Source: Pricia antarctica (GTDB taxonomy: Bacteria; Bacteroidota; Bacteroidia; Flavobacteriales; Flavobacteriaceae). Taken from it: a stretch of 64,000 bases of DNA. Numbering within the stretch: position 1 is the first letter of the stretch; each line of letters opens with the position of its first letter. Made by a program: the position numbers and the translations under genes. This document shows positions 1 to 8,834 of this stretch, piece after piece. The stretch covers positions 248,001-312,000 of the forward strand of contig NZ_FNAO01000006.1 in the NCBI RefSeq assembly GCF_900101815.1, read 5' to 3'. The notes beneath the pieces were generated by a model, which did no database searches, was not told where the DNA came from, and saw only the letters and a list, made by a program, of their open reading frames with translations.

Positions 1-54
1 GTAAAAAAGCGCTGGGCGTAAAGCGATAAGCGTATAGCGTTTGGCAGCATAGAT

Positions 55-504
55 CTAAATAGCCTTCAAGTGTACCCGAAGGCCTTCCATAATACCAAGA
101 ATATTTACAACGGTTTCTTTGAGATAATATTTTATAAGAACATGGGGAATTCGAATGGTGGTAAATCCGTTTTTAAAGGAATGCATTGCTTTTTCCAGAT
201 CGTTGATGGCTTGTTCGTGCGTCATTCTGTCATATTCCGTATCGATTTCTATGTTAAGCTTGACTCGTGAAATAGCGATATCGATAGATTTGTTGCCGTC
301 CCACCATTCCAACATCGCGTTAACCCCGGCCTCTTTCAGACCATAATAGAGTTGAATCGCCTCGCGGGGGGTGGCGTTGGTATCCATAAGTTTGGTTATT
401 CGCCGTTGATGCACTTCACAGAGCTCGACACCAAGAGTATCCATGGCATTTTTGTGATTGGCATAACCAAGCTGCTTATTACATTCTAAACACGTCATTG
501 ACAT
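55..504 (-). CDS. DUF559/Vsr-like endonuclease-fold protein with N-terminal zinc-finger-like motif
   Basis: A 149-residue protein. The N-terminus carries a C5-x2-C8 ... C29-x2-H32 arrangement that could bind zinc. The centre (residues about 69-120) resembles the DUF559/Vsr branch of the PD-(D/E)xK nuclease fold: an Asp at 75 in SIDIAI, a strand ending in E86-I-D88, then a helix with a conserved SFKNGF-type segment and an RIP motif. Similar small proteins are common in Flavobacteriia and are annotated as endonuclease-domain or hypothetical proteins; their substrate is not known to me. No methyltransferase or other restriction partner is adjacent, so a role in DNA repair or in trimming foreign DNA is only inferred. 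The ATG at 502-504 is the only sensible start. The fold assignment comes from pattern memory, not a search. Confidence 0.7.
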   Translation of the reverse strand: MSMTCLECNKQLGYANHKNAMDTLGVELCEVHQRRITKLMDTNATPREAIQLYYGLKEAGVNAMLEWWDGNKSIDIAISRVKLNIEIDTEYDRMTHEQAINDLEKAMHSFKNGFTTIRIPHVLIKYYLKETVVNILGIMEGLRVHLKAI

Positions 505-1034
505 AGTTTAACTGGGTTTGATTTGAGATAATTATGTCCAGGGGACTTCTTCTAATAACCCTGTTTTTTATGGGATAGTATACCCGTTCGACGTACGGCA
601 CCCTAGTTTTAGACGAATTGCAAATTTTTAGATTAACGGCGTTAGAAAATGTTAAAATTGTGGTGTAGGATGGGAGACAGGTTCAAGCTAGCTGCCCTAA
701 GAGGATTTGAAAATGGAGCAAAAGGCAGAAGGCAACGGTGGTTTTTTTCTAGCATAGCGCAATAAACAGCAAACAAAGGTTGAAGATTATGACGCAATGG
801 TAACAGCCATTGCCCTGGTCGGCATTCGGGTGGTGCCGTATCAACTATTTTTACGCGCTGCCTTGGTCAGTGAAAAATAGAAGTCGGAGTCCGACCTACC
901 CCCAGGTCGCCGACGGCATGTTGTTGCACATCATGGCCGTCCCACTTTATCCATAAAATTCCACAACTCGGTATTTCTTATTCTTCGTTGTTGATTATCT
1001 GATCGATTTTTGGCACATCAAAAAACGAATAGTC
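505..1034. other. Intergenic region, no recognisable gene
   Basis: About 530 bases without a convincing open reading frame on either strand. Short coding-like patches exist but are broken by stops, and I cannot assign them. Given the decayed genes just downstream this may be remnant DNA of the same locus. No clear terminator or promoter was found. Confidence 0.5.
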
Positions 1035-1759
1035 ATGATAAGCAACTGTACCTTAGGTATTTTTCTTCTTGTAACCCAATATGCCCTCTGCCAGACCATT
1101 GTTTCTGGAACGGTCAACGATACTTCGGGAATTCCAATTTCCGGGGTAAACGTATAGGTCAAATTGAAAAAGAACTTTAGCAGTCGCTTCAACCTGTCTT
1201 TGGGAAGCGAGTATTTTATCACCGATTACGAAGAGCGTTTTAAATCATCGGATGACTTTGCCCGCAACTCGGGGTATGGCGACCAACTGTGGGCCGGTTT
1301 TGTCGAGAGCGATATTTTTTTCAGCAATAGACTGCCCTTAAAGCTGGGGGTAAGAGGGAAGTTTAGCGGTTTAATCGAAGACTTTACCCTGTCGCCCCGG
1401 CCCTCGTTGGCCTACAAGTCAAGTGAAAAAGGACAGTTCTCACTGGCTTATGGGGACTTTTACCAAACTCCCACTAAGGAAACGCTGCGGTACGACAGTT
1501 CCTTGAATTTTGAGAAAGCATCCCATTATATCCTGAACTATCAGTTTTGAGTGACGGAAATACGTTTAGGGCCGAGGCGTACTATAAAGAGTACGGTAGC
1601 CTGGTTAAATACAACACCAAAATACCTCGGATCGATTCCAATTTCAACAATTTCGGAACCGGATACGCATCGGGACTGGATATTTTCTGGACGGACAACA
1701 AGAGTATTAAGAACCTCGATTATTGGGTATCCTACGGCTATCTAGACACCCAACGAACC
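1035..1759 (+). pseudogene. Decayed TonB-dependent receptor (large internal deletion, in-frame stop, frameshift)
   Basis: The ATG at 1035 opens a signal peptide (MISNCTLGIFLLV..., ending near ALCQ) followed by the first strands of a carboxypeptidase-regulatory-like domain (SGTVNDTSGIPISGVNV). It stops at a TAG at 1155-1157, where family members continue with a Tyr. Reading on in the same frame enters outer-membrane beta-barrel sequence (FNLSLGSEYF, then LPLKLGVRGKF), so the plug and early barrel were deleted. A TGA at 1548-1550 interrupts the barrel, and sequence resumes in another frame (SDGNTFRAEAYYKEYGSLV), which indicates a frameshift. The barrel ends at YGYLDTQR near 1756, where the C-terminus is lost and the next gene is joined. 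A functional receptor is about 700-900 residues; this remnant could encode fewer than 250. The product cannot be active. Confidence 0.8.
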
Positions 1760-2388
1760 CTCAAGAAAAATACAATTATCATTCTCTTTTTAACAACATC
1801 ACTTCCGATGAGTGCCCAAAACAAATACACCGACGGCATGCAAAGGGCCCCACAACTTTGGGGTGAACAAAAGACAACACTGGCCTCGAACCTTTTTGAG
1901 CGCATTGCCATGGCGGAAGAGTACAACTGGTTGCCCTATCACTATGCCGCCTTGGTGAACACGACCGCATCCTTCGGGGAGAGCGATAAAAAAATCCTTA
2001 CCCAACAGTTGGAAAAGGCAAAGGAGTTCAACGACATCGCTAAAAACCTGTCGCCCGCCAACCCCGAACTGCTGGTGATGGAGGCTTTGATTAATACCGC
2101 CTGGATCGCTTTTGACGGAGCCACCTACGGCATGACGCTAACTGGAAAGAATACACAACTCTATCAAAAGGCGCTACAACTTGCCCCGAAAAAACCTCGA
2201 GTAGTTTTTTCCAAAGCGGAATGGGACTTGGGCTCCGCACGGTATTCGGTAAGGATACCACCCCCTATTGCAAGGATGTGGAGCGAGCTTTGGAACTTTT
2301 CGAAACCTTTGAAAATGACACCCCGTTTTACCCAAAATGGGGAAAGGAAAGGGCGGAAGGGGTAGCGAAGCAGTGCATGGGCGAATAA
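1760..2388 (+). pseudogene. Broken secreted hypothetical protein of the kind found beside TonB receptors
   Basis: Joined directly to the receptor remnant. The sequence starts LKKNTIIILFLTTSLPMSAQ, a signal peptide whose start codon has been lost (the expected ATG-AAG-AAA reads CTC-AAG-AAA). A helical, TPR-like periplasmic body follows, with recognisable blocks such as LWGEQKTTLASNLFERIA and MEALINTAWIAFDGATYGM. Near 2240 the frame breaks. A one-base loss in a TTC codon explains it, because the other frame continues as FGKDTTPYCKDVERALELF and ends at TAA 2386-2388 with WGKERAEGVAKQC. I remember this family only as a hypothetical protein commonly encoded next to TonB receptors. Its function is unknown. 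Confidence 0.7.
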
Positions 2389-2459
2389 ACAGTTCAACTT
2401 GTTACTTTTTGCTACCTTTAATCGAAGTAAGATTTTAGACCCTTTCGAATCAGGTAAGA

Positions 2460-2512
2460 GACCGTTTTGAAATCTGCGATTAGCTCAGAAGTTAACAGAT
2501 TTCAAATCGGTC
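2460..2512. promoter_or_regulatory. Long stem-loop between decayed locus and sensor kinase operon
   Basis: Arms 2460-2476 and 2496-2512 are complementary at 16 of 17 positions, with a 19-base loop. The structure ends 41 bases before the kinase ATG. No strong T-run follows directly (a shorter run lies at 2522-2526), so it could be a terminator of the upstream remnant, an attenuator or a protein-binding dyad for the LytTR operon. Confidence 0.5.
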
Positions 2513-2553
2513 AATAAGATATTTTTAAAATTCAGAGTGTTAGATAGTAGGAT

Positions 2554-3888
2554 ATGCGAGTATTTTTAAGGGAAATGAGTAAAGGGACCATTGTCGGAAC
2601 CTGCATTTTTGCAGTGTTGCTGATTATAGGCTACTTCAGTGGGAAATTCGACAACGGCCTTAACTATGACGAATTATGGGAAGAGTATTACATCAACCTA
2701 ATGTATTCGGTCATTATTTATATGGCGAATGCCTATCTCTTCATTTACCTTTTGAATAAATTCGATAGAAAACTATTTGGCTCCAAAAGTTTTCCGATTT
2801 CCATAGCTGGTACGGTAACCGTTTCCTTGGCGGCCCTATTTTTTGCACGATTTTTACACCGGATAGTTTTAGAGGGTATGCCGGTACAGGAGTTTTGGAC
2901 CAAAGAAAGTTTAAGGTATTACTGGGTATCCGTAGTCATAATTATTGTGGTGTCAAGCATTTTCTACGCTTTCTTCTATTTCAAGAACCGTCAGGAATCC
3001 AAGTTCAAGGAACAAAAAATTATAGCCGGTACCGCTTCCGCCAAGTTCGATGCCCTTAAAAATCAGTTAGATCCGCACTTTCTGTTCAACAGCCTGAACG
3101 TGCTGACCAGCTTGATCGAGGAGAATCCACAGCAGGCGCAGAAATTTACTACGTCGCTATCCAAGGTATATCGGTATGTGTTGGAACAGAAAAACAAAGA
3201 TCTGATCAGTGTCGATGAAGAGCTTCAATTCGCCAAGACCTACGTGCAGCTTTTAAAAATGCGTTTTGAAGACAGTATCGTTTTAGAAATTCCCGATACA
3301 AGCCTGAATCCCGACGCCAAAATTGTACCGCTTTCCCTGCAGTTATTGTTAGAAAATGCAGTAAAACACAATGTGGTAACCCCATCAAATCCCTTATACA
3401 TAAAGGTGTTCGAAGATGTTGATAATCTTGTCGTCCAAAATAATCTGCAAGAAAAACAGACCGTAAAAAAAAGCAGTGGCTTTGGCTTGCGCAATATCCA
3501 ACAGCGTTACGGCATTCTTACCGAGCGAAAGGTGCACATAGATAAAAACGGAACTCATTTTAGCGTCCGTCTACCGATGCTCTTCAAAAAAATAGCGTTT
3601 ATGGAGACGCAACAGGAATTTATTGCTGACAAGCGCTACGAAAAGGCGAAGGCACGAATGGAAGCCATAAAGCGTTTTTACGGCAATTTAATAGCTTACT
3701 GTATTGTCATTCCAATCTTGGCGGTTGTGAACTACCGCACGACAAGTTTTGCGTGGGTGCTTTTTCCGGCCATCGGTTGGGGCTTTGGGCTTGCCAGGCA
3801 AGTCATGGAAGCTTTTGGGTATAATCCGATTTTAGGTAAAGACTGGGAAGAGAAAAAAATGCGGGAGTTTATGGAGGATGAGAAGTAG
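2554..3888 (+). CDS. LytS-type sensor histidine kinase with C-terminal 2TM domain
   Basis: A 444-residue membrane sensor kinase. The N-terminus has about four hydrophobic segments (near residues 12-28, 48-68, 82-100 and 124-143). The His_kinase domain follows, with the phospho-accepting His at 175 in DPHFLFNSL, an N-box at 262-272 (LQLLLENAVKH) and a G-box at 308-320 (SGFGLRNIQQRYG). From about residue 355 the protein continues into a 2TM domain ending with the family signature GKDWEEKKMREFM, which is also present as two separate proteins just downstream. It should phosphorylate the LytTR regulator encoded at 4765. The signal it senses is unknown. A second ATG at 2575 is an alternative start. 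First gene of a four-gene operon. Confidence 0.9.
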   Translation: MRVFLREMSKGTIVGTCIFAVLLIIGYFSGKFDNGLNYDELWEEYYINLMYSVIIYMANAYLFIYLLNKFDRKLFGSKSFPISIAGTVTVSLAALFFARFLHRIVLEGMPVQEFWTKESLRYYWVSVVIIIVVSSIFYAFFYFKNRQESKFKEQKIIAGTASAKFDALKNQLDPHFLFNSLNVLTSLIEENPQQAQKFTTSLSKVYRYVLEQKNKDLISVDEELQFAKTYVQLLKMRFEDSIVLEIPDTSLNPDAKIVPLSLQLLLENAVKHNVVTPSNPLYIKVFEDVDNLVVQNNLQEKQTVKKSSGFGLRNIQQRYGILTERKVHIDKNGTHFSVRLPMLFKKIAFMETQQEFIADKRYEKAKARMEAIKRFYGNLIAYCIVIPILAVVNYRTTSFAWVLFPAIGWGFGLARQVMEAFGYNPILGKDWEEKKMREFMEDEK

Positions 3889-4005
3889 CCCTTAAATGCG
3901 GTGAGGAACAGTTCATCCCCAGAAACCGACACTTCGGAAATTCCTATTTACAAGAGCTTTCAGATATTCGGATATTTACAAGAGTAACTAATTAAAATAC
4001 TTCAA

Positions 4006-4308
4006 ATGAATAATATAGACCAAGAAAACAAGTATCTAAATGCCAAGGAGCGGATAGCGGAAATCAGAAAATTTTATAATAATCTGATATCCTATATAGT
4101 AGTCATATCATTGCTGGCCGGCCTGAATTATTATACCGACGAATGGAATTATCCCTGGTTTCTCTGGGCCGCTTTCGGGTGGGGCATCGGACTGGCCTTT
4201 CAAGCCGCAAGGGCCTTCGTCATAAATCCTTTTTTTGGACGGGATTGGGAAGAGCGAAAAATCAAGGAATTTATGCAAGAAGATGAGCGGAAAGCCCGTT
4301 GGGAGTAG
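4006..4308 (+). CDS. 2TM domain-containing protein
   Basis: A 100-residue membrane protein of the 2TM family (the family of the C-terminal part of the upstream kinase). A basic N-terminal helix (NAKERIAEIRKFYNNL) precedes two hydrophobic segments, near residues 27-42 and 48-66. It closes with the signature NPFFGRDWEERKIKEFM. In Bacteroidota these small proteins travel with LytTR two-component genes. A role as an accessory or modulator of the kinase is inferred from context only. It lies 117 bases after the kinase and 59 before a second copy. Confidence 0.85.
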   Translation: MNNIDQENKYLNAKERIAEIRKFYNNLISYIVVISLLAGLNYYTDEWNYPWFLWAAFGWGIGLAFQAARAFVINPFFGRDWEERKIKEFMQEDERKARWE

Positions 4309-4367
4309 TGACAGTAGCAATTTACCGATATAGAACGCAAACTAACGATAAATTATAAATAAGCATT

Positions 4368-4697
4368 ATGGAAACAAATAGAAGAAACAAACAGTTAATA
4401 GCTAGAAAACGGGTCGCACAGCTCAAGGGTTTTTACATTCATGCGACGGTATATGTGCTGGTAAACCTTTTTCTAACAATAGTATCGGTCAACTCACGAA
4501 TGGGCAACGGTGAGAGTTTCAACGAAGCACTTTTTGATTTGGATACGTTTATAACTCCCCTATTTTGGGGCATAGGTCTGGCATTTCATGCCGTAAGGGT
4601 ATTGGGCTACAGTCCTTTTTTCAGCAAGGACTGGGAGGACCGACAAATTCAAAAATACATGGAAGAAGATCGGATACATTCGGAAAAGTACAAATAA
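4368..4697 (+). CDS. 2TM domain-containing protein (second copy)
   Basis: A 109-residue paralogue of the preceding protein with the same plan: basic N-terminal helix (RKRVAQLKGFYIH), two hydrophobic segments separated by a longer polar loop (residues about 44-58), and a C-terminal signature SKDWEDRQIQKYM. The conserved Asn-Pro before the signature is Ser-Pro here. It lies between the other 2TM gene and the response regulator in the same direction, so probably in one transcript. Divergence from the other copy suggests a distinct partner or role rather than a recent duplication. Confidence 0.85.
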   Translation: METNRRNKQLIARKRVAQLKGFYIHATVYVLVNLFLTIVSVNSRMGNGESFNEALFDLDTFITPLFWGIGLAFHAVRVLGYSPFFSKDWEDRQIQKYMEEDRIHSEKYK

Positions 4698-4764
4698 TGT
4701 ATTCCTTGCCCCACCGCAACCTTCAACTAATAATTCGTTTTAGTAAACCCCAATCCCGCGTTCT

Positions 4765-5520
4765 ATGACTACCATCATCATCGAAGATGAAAAACCCTCA
4801 GCCCGCCGTTTGGCGCGCCTGTTGGCCGATTTGGGCGTTGAGGTCACCACAATGCTTCATTCCGTCGAAGAATCAATCGATTGGTTCAAGGACAACGAAC
4901 ATCCCGATCTCATTTTTTTGGATATCCAACTGTCCGACGGACTTTCCTTCGAAATATTCGATGCGGTTGAAGTACACAGTGCCATCATCTTTACCACGGC
5001 CTTCGACGAATATGCGTTGCAGGCGTTCAAACTGAACAGCATCGATTATCTCTTGAAGCCTATCGATGACGAAGAACTTGAGATGGCTGTCAAAAAGTAC
5101 CGAACCCGAAAGCCGGCACTTCAAAAAATGGCGTTGGATTTTGAGGATATCAAAAGGTTATTGGTCGATCCGCTGGAGCGGGAATACAAAAAACGATTTA
5201 CCGCTCGGGTAGGGCAGCATCTTAAAATTATAAACGCCGATGAGGTTGAATGTTTTTACAGTGAAAACAAGGGCACTTATGCCGCTACCTCCGATGGAAG
5301 AAATTACCTGCTCGATACCACTTTAGAAAATTTGGAGCGTGAACTTGAGCCTAAAACTTTCTTCCGTGTCAGTCGTAAGTTCTATGTGAACATCGACCAT
5401 ATCAAAGATATTATTTCATACACAAATTCAAGGCTTCAAATCAAGATGAAACGGTTTTCGGAGCAAGAAATCATAGTGAGTAGAGAGCGAGTGCGCGATT
5501 TTAAGTTATGGTTGGAGTAG
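4765..5520 (+). CDS. LytTR-family response regulator
   Basis: A 251-residue DNA-binding response regulator. The receiver domain (residues about 3-115) has the acidic pair E7-D8, the phospho-acceptor Asp53 in LIFLDIQLSDG, and the conserved Lys98 in DYLLKPI. The LytTR DNA-binding domain covers about residues 150-250, with the typical ECFYSENKGTYA start and FFRVSRKFYVNIDHI block. It should be phosphorylated by the kinase encoded at 2554 and bind direct-repeat sites upstream of its targets. Those sites cannot be identified from this window. Last gene of the operon; AT-rich sequence without a clear terminator follows. Confidence 0.95.
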   Translation: MTTIIIEDEKPSARRLARLLADLGVEVTTMLHSVEESIDWFKDNEHPDLIFLDIQLSDGLSFEIFDAVEVHSAIIFTTAFDEYALQAFKLNSIDYLLKPIDDEELEMAVKKYRTRKPALQKMALDFEDIKRLLVDPLEREYKKRFTARVGQHLKIINADEVECFYSENKGTYAATSDGRNYLLDTTLENLERELEPKTFFRVSRKFYVNIDHIKDIISYTNSRLQIKMKRFSEQEIIVSRERVRDFKLWLE

Positions 5521-5600
5521 ATGTATATAAAATATTGATTTTAAGTTATTTACTATTAACTATAGATTTTTCTTATAATTGAAAATTTGTAAGATAATAC

Positions 5601-6788
5601 TTATTTTTCAATTCGATTTTCATCAAAAGCAGAGGGTAGTAACTTAGGAATCAATTTAATGAATATGGGAAGCAAAACCGCCCCTCCGGGGAGTATGAAA
5701 ATGGCTAAGGAAGGGATACTTTTGAATACATCCATCAACTGGTTTTGAACTTTTTTCTTTTCCTCTTTGCTAAGATCCTTCACCGCGGATTTCGAAAGCA
5801 GATAAACGAGTTCCTTACTTTCCGAAAGTTCTTTTTGAAGACGCTTGCTGTTCCTTAAAATGAGCTTGTCTACCACTTTGGCCATACTGTCATAAAACTG
5901 TACCGCCGCATTTGTATCCTTTAAAAAGGGAATCTCTTCTGCATTTTCATTAAAAAAAATGCGGGTTTCATCTAATGTTTTGGCAATATGTCCGTCATCA
6001 AAGCCAAGGTTTTGGCCTAGGCCGAAAATAAATTCCGACTCCCTATGCGCCAGCGATTTATCCTCCCAAACCGTCATACAGGCGATATCGAGTAAATATT
6101 GATTTTCCCATGTTTTACGATTATGCCACAGCTTTTCACGGTACGAACCGTCAAAATCCTCTGCATTGCTATCGATAAAGGTCAACGAGGCCGCAAACAG
6201 GTCGGCCAGCCGTTCATCGCTTTTGCTCTTTTCTTTCGAACTCAATGCGTGATAGGTTATGTTGATGGCCAAGTATTCCAACAATTCCGCATGTTTTCGA
6301 ATATCACCCGGGCGGTGGAGGTACCTTTTAAATAGAAGTACGTCAATACACAATAGGGAGTTGGTGATGATACGGTTAAAGGTCTTGCTGATGACGTTAT
6401 CGGCAAGATATACCCGAGAATCTATCAGTTTTTCGAGCTGTGCGGATGTTTTACTCCCGGTAAGTATTTTGTTGAGAAAGGAGCTGCGGCTGACCTGGAG
6501 ATCTTTGTAAAATTGAAAAACCTGAGATACAAATTGTCCGAAATCAGGTTCTTGCGAGGTCAATCTGAACGTTGTGTAAAGGGCGTTCAGTAGATTGATC
6601 TTGGCTTTTTCATCTTCCGAAAGAACGTGTTCTGGTGAAATAAAATCAGGAATCGAAGTATTGATACCGTATATAAACCCTGTTTTTTTTAAGGATCCGT
6701 AGAGTGCAGTAAAATCCGAATGGGAAGTTACGTCCTTGGTAATCAAGGAGCCGAATTTATTTATCCAACCGGAGGCTGAAGGGTTCAT
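5601..6788 (-). CDS. LETM1-related protein
   Basis: A 395-residue protein. The last 40 residues carry the LETM1 signature: a hydrophobic stretch reading FILPGGAVLLPIFIKLIPKLLPSAF in pieces, close to the Pro-rich core of mitochondrial LETM1 proteins. The rest is soluble and helical, with a middle portion (about residues 180-290) that might be TerB-like. Flavobacterial homologues are annotated as LETM1-related, some as biofilm-associated. Mitochondrial LETM1 takes part in cation/proton exchange, but whether the bacterial proteins transport anything is unknown. The gene stands alone between the LytTR operon (convergent) and the DUF4331 remnant. Confidence 0.75.
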   Translation of the reverse strand: MNPSASGWINKFGSLITKDVTSHSDFTALYGSLKKTGFIYGINTSIPDFISPEHVLSEDEKAKINLLNALYTTFRLTSQEPDFGQFVSQVFQFYKDLQVSRSSFLNKILTGSKTSAQLEKLIDSRVYLADNVISKTFNRIITNSLLCIDVLLFKRYLHRPGDIRKHAELLEYLAINITYHALSSKEKSKSDERLADLFAASLTFIDSNAEDFDGSYREKLWHNRKTWENQYLLDIACMTVWEDKSLAHRESEFIFGLGQNLGFDDGHIAKTLDETRIFFNENAEEIPFLKDTNAAVQFYDSMAKVVDKLILRNSKRLQKELSESKELVYLLSKSAVKDLSKEEKKKVQNQLMDVFKSIPSLAIFILPGGAVLLPIFIKLIPKLLPSAFDENRIEK

Positions 6789-7111
6789 AGGTTGCGATTA
6801 AAGGGCGAAATTACTATAAAATGAATAAAGATCTATAGATTTCATATGGCTTAAAGTCTAAAAATATTTAGGTGATAATCAGTTACCGTATTAAAAGTTA
6901 GTGGTTTGGGAGGATAGAAACATAAAAATATTGCTTTATGGTACAAATTGAGTCGAAAAACAAGATTTGCTTTGATATTGATACATCATTAACCAGCATC
7001 ATATTACACTTCTACGAGAAAATTAGTATTAACTTTATTTTAACACTTACGTTAAAACCTCGCTAAAATTGTTACGTAAGTAGGGTTGAATAATAATCTT
7101 AAAACTTTAAA
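6789..7111. other. Intergenic, AT-rich, no gene seen
   Basis: About 320 AT-rich bases without a credible open reading frame. It probably held the promoter of the LETM1-related gene and of the gene now reduced to the DUF4331 remnant. No clear TAnnTTTG box in either direction. Confidence 0.4.
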
Positions 7112-7376
7112 ATGAAATAGCGCCTGATGCCGCCACAACCTAATTCATTACAGGGTCCGGAGCGCCTGATTTTACGCGATTGGTTTTACGGGTAGAACAC
7201 CACAAGATGACGTAATCGATGTTTCCCTTATCCTTCTTTTTGGAGGTTCGACCGGTGATCGTTTTAACGGTCAAGAAGTTGAAGGCGTTGGAACCTTCCC
7301 ACAATTAGTATCAGATGGTGTTGCCCTAACAGCATCCCCATCAGACGATTTCCCATATTTGGGAGCTCCTGAATAA
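7112..7376 (+). pseudogene. Remnant of a DUF4331-family gene
   Basis: An ATG-AAA at 7112 (a plausible original start after an AT-rich leader) runs into a stop at once. From 7170 to the TAA at 7374-7376 an open stretch of 68 codons reads like the C-terminus of a DUF4331 protein: GFTGRTPQDDVIDVSLILLF, then GDRFNGQEVEGVGTFPQL, then a DDFPYLGAPE end. DUF4331 proteins are normally several hundred residues long, so nearly all of the gene is gone. A good intrinsic terminator remains 32 bases downstream. The family call is from recalled C-terminal patterns and should be checked. Confidence 0.6.
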
Positions 7377-7407
7377 GACATCAGTCTATGAAAAAGGGAG
7401 TTATTCT

Positions 7408-7439
7408 GGGGGGATGGGTTTCCCATCCTCCCTTTTTTT
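7408..7439 (+). terminator. Intrinsic terminator after the DUF4331 remnant
   Basis: An 11-bp stem (7408-7418 with 7422-7432, one G-T wobble), a 3-base loop, then seven T. It lies downstream of the remnant and upstream of the TPR lipoprotein start, so it argues against starting that gene at 7388. Confidence 0.85.
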
Positions 7440-7513
7440 ATCCTAGTTATTTATCAAATACGCTCAATACGCTTTACAACCTTACTAACACAATGACTGC
7501 TAAAATTTCGAAG

Positions 7514-8791
7514 ATGAAATATATTACTACAATTATATGGGTACTTTTTTTATCCTCCTGCCAAACAGCTAGTGAGAATCAAATCACGGATAAAAAGGAT
7601 TATGACAAATATTTGGTTTCCAGTCCCCCGAAAACCAATTCAAAATATTTTGAACTTTGGAATTCCAAAATTAAGCCCGATAGCTCGCAACTGATGAGCT
7701 TTGGAATCGTTGGTGGGGAGTATAACCGCTACTTTCAGAACACTGGCGACATTAGATACTTGAAAAAAGCAGAAAAAGTGCTTAAAAAAGCCGCCGATAT
7801 TGCCAATGTCAGCCGAGCGAGTATGTATAGGGCTTTGGCGCGAAACTATATTTCGCAGCATCGATTTAAGGAAGCCAAGCAATGGGCCGACTCGGCGAAC
7901 GCCATAGGCAGCGGTCTCAAACAGACCAAAGGCTTGATGTTCGACGTGCAAATGGAGCTGGGCAATTACGATACGGCCGAAAAATATTTGGACAGCCTTA
8001 AAAATAGGGACGATTTCGGATATTTAATCCGTTTGGCCAAATGGAACGATCATAACGGAGATCTTGATACGACCATCCGTTTTATGGAAAAAGCTACGGA
8101 GAAAGCCGAAAATTCTAAAAACACGGGATTAATGGTATGGTCGTATACCCATTTAGCCGATTATTACGGTCATGCCGGAAGAATCGACGAATCGTACGGT
8201 CATTTTCTAAAAGCCTTACGGATAGACCCCGAAAATGCTTATGCTAAAAAGGGAATTGCCTGGATTGTATTTTCCTATGAAAAAAAACCGGAAGAGGCGA
8301 TGCGCATTTTAGACTCCGTTACCCAGTATTATAAATCTCCCGTTTATTTTTTACTAAAATCCGAAATCGCCGAATATATGGGCGACGATATGAAAAGTGT
8401 GGTCAATCTCGACAAATATTTCAAATTGGTTCAAGATTCCGCTTATGGCGATATGTACAATTCATATAATATTTCCCTCTATTTAAACGATACTGAGCAA
8501 TATGATAAAGCCTTAGCGCTAGCCGAAAGGGAGGTAACAAACAGGCCGACTCCCGAATCCTACAGTTTTTTGGCGAATTCCTATTTAAAAAAGGGAGACA
8601 CGCAAAAAGCGCTCGATATTGTTGAAGAGCACATTGAGGGCAAGACCTATGAACCTGCTGTACTTCTTCGTACCGCAGAAATCTATAAGGCCACCGGTTC
8701 GACCGATCGTGTAAAGCAACTTAAGGACGAATTGCTCGGGGCAGTATACGAATTAGGTCCTGCAACGGAAAAGGAGATAGCGCAATTGTAG
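7514..8791 (+). CDS. TPR-repeat lipoprotein
   Basis: A 425-residue protein starting at the ATG of MKYITTIIWVLFLSSC. Cys16 ends a lipobox (LSSC), so the mature protein should be lipid-anchored. The reading frame stays open upstream to 7388, but that part crosses an intrinsic terminator, so the later start is chosen. The body is a chain of helical pairs of the tetratricopeptide type (for instance HLADYYGHAGRIDESYGHFL, ALRIDPENAYAKKGIAWIV and SYSFLANSYLKKGDTQKAL), suggesting a periplasm- or surface-facing scaffold. Such lipoproteins accompany DUF4331 genes in Flavobacteriia as far as I recall, so it may have lost its partner. No catalytic motif is visible. Confidence 0.85.
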   Translation: MKYITTIIWVLFLSSCQTASENQITDKKDYDKYLVSSPPKTNSKYFELWNSKIKPDSSQLMSFGIVGGEYNRYFQNTGDIRYLKKAEKVLKKAADIANVSRASMYRALARNYISQHRFKEAKQWADSANAIGSGLKQTKGLMFDVQMELGNYDTAEKYLDSLKNRDDFGYLIRLAKWNDHNGDLDTTIRFMEKATEKAENSKNTGLMVWSYTHLADYYGHAGRIDESYGHFLKALRIDPENAYAKKGIAWIVFSYEKKPEEAMRILDSVTQYYKSPVYFLLKSEIAEYMGDDMKSVVNLDKYFKLVQDSAYGDMYNSYNISLYLNDTEQYDKALALAEREVTNRPTPESYSFLANSYLKKGDTQKALDIVEEHIEGKTYEPAVLLRTAEIYKATGSTDRVKQLKDELLGAVYELGPATEKEIAQL

Positions 8792-8834
8792 GGGATTGCA
8801 AAAGATTTTGATTCAACGCTTAGAATGAGATTTC

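Noticed and set aside
7388-7513. Extended N-terminus for the TPR lipoprotein
   Set aside because: It crosses a strong intrinsic terminator, and the lipoprotein signal starts at 7514.
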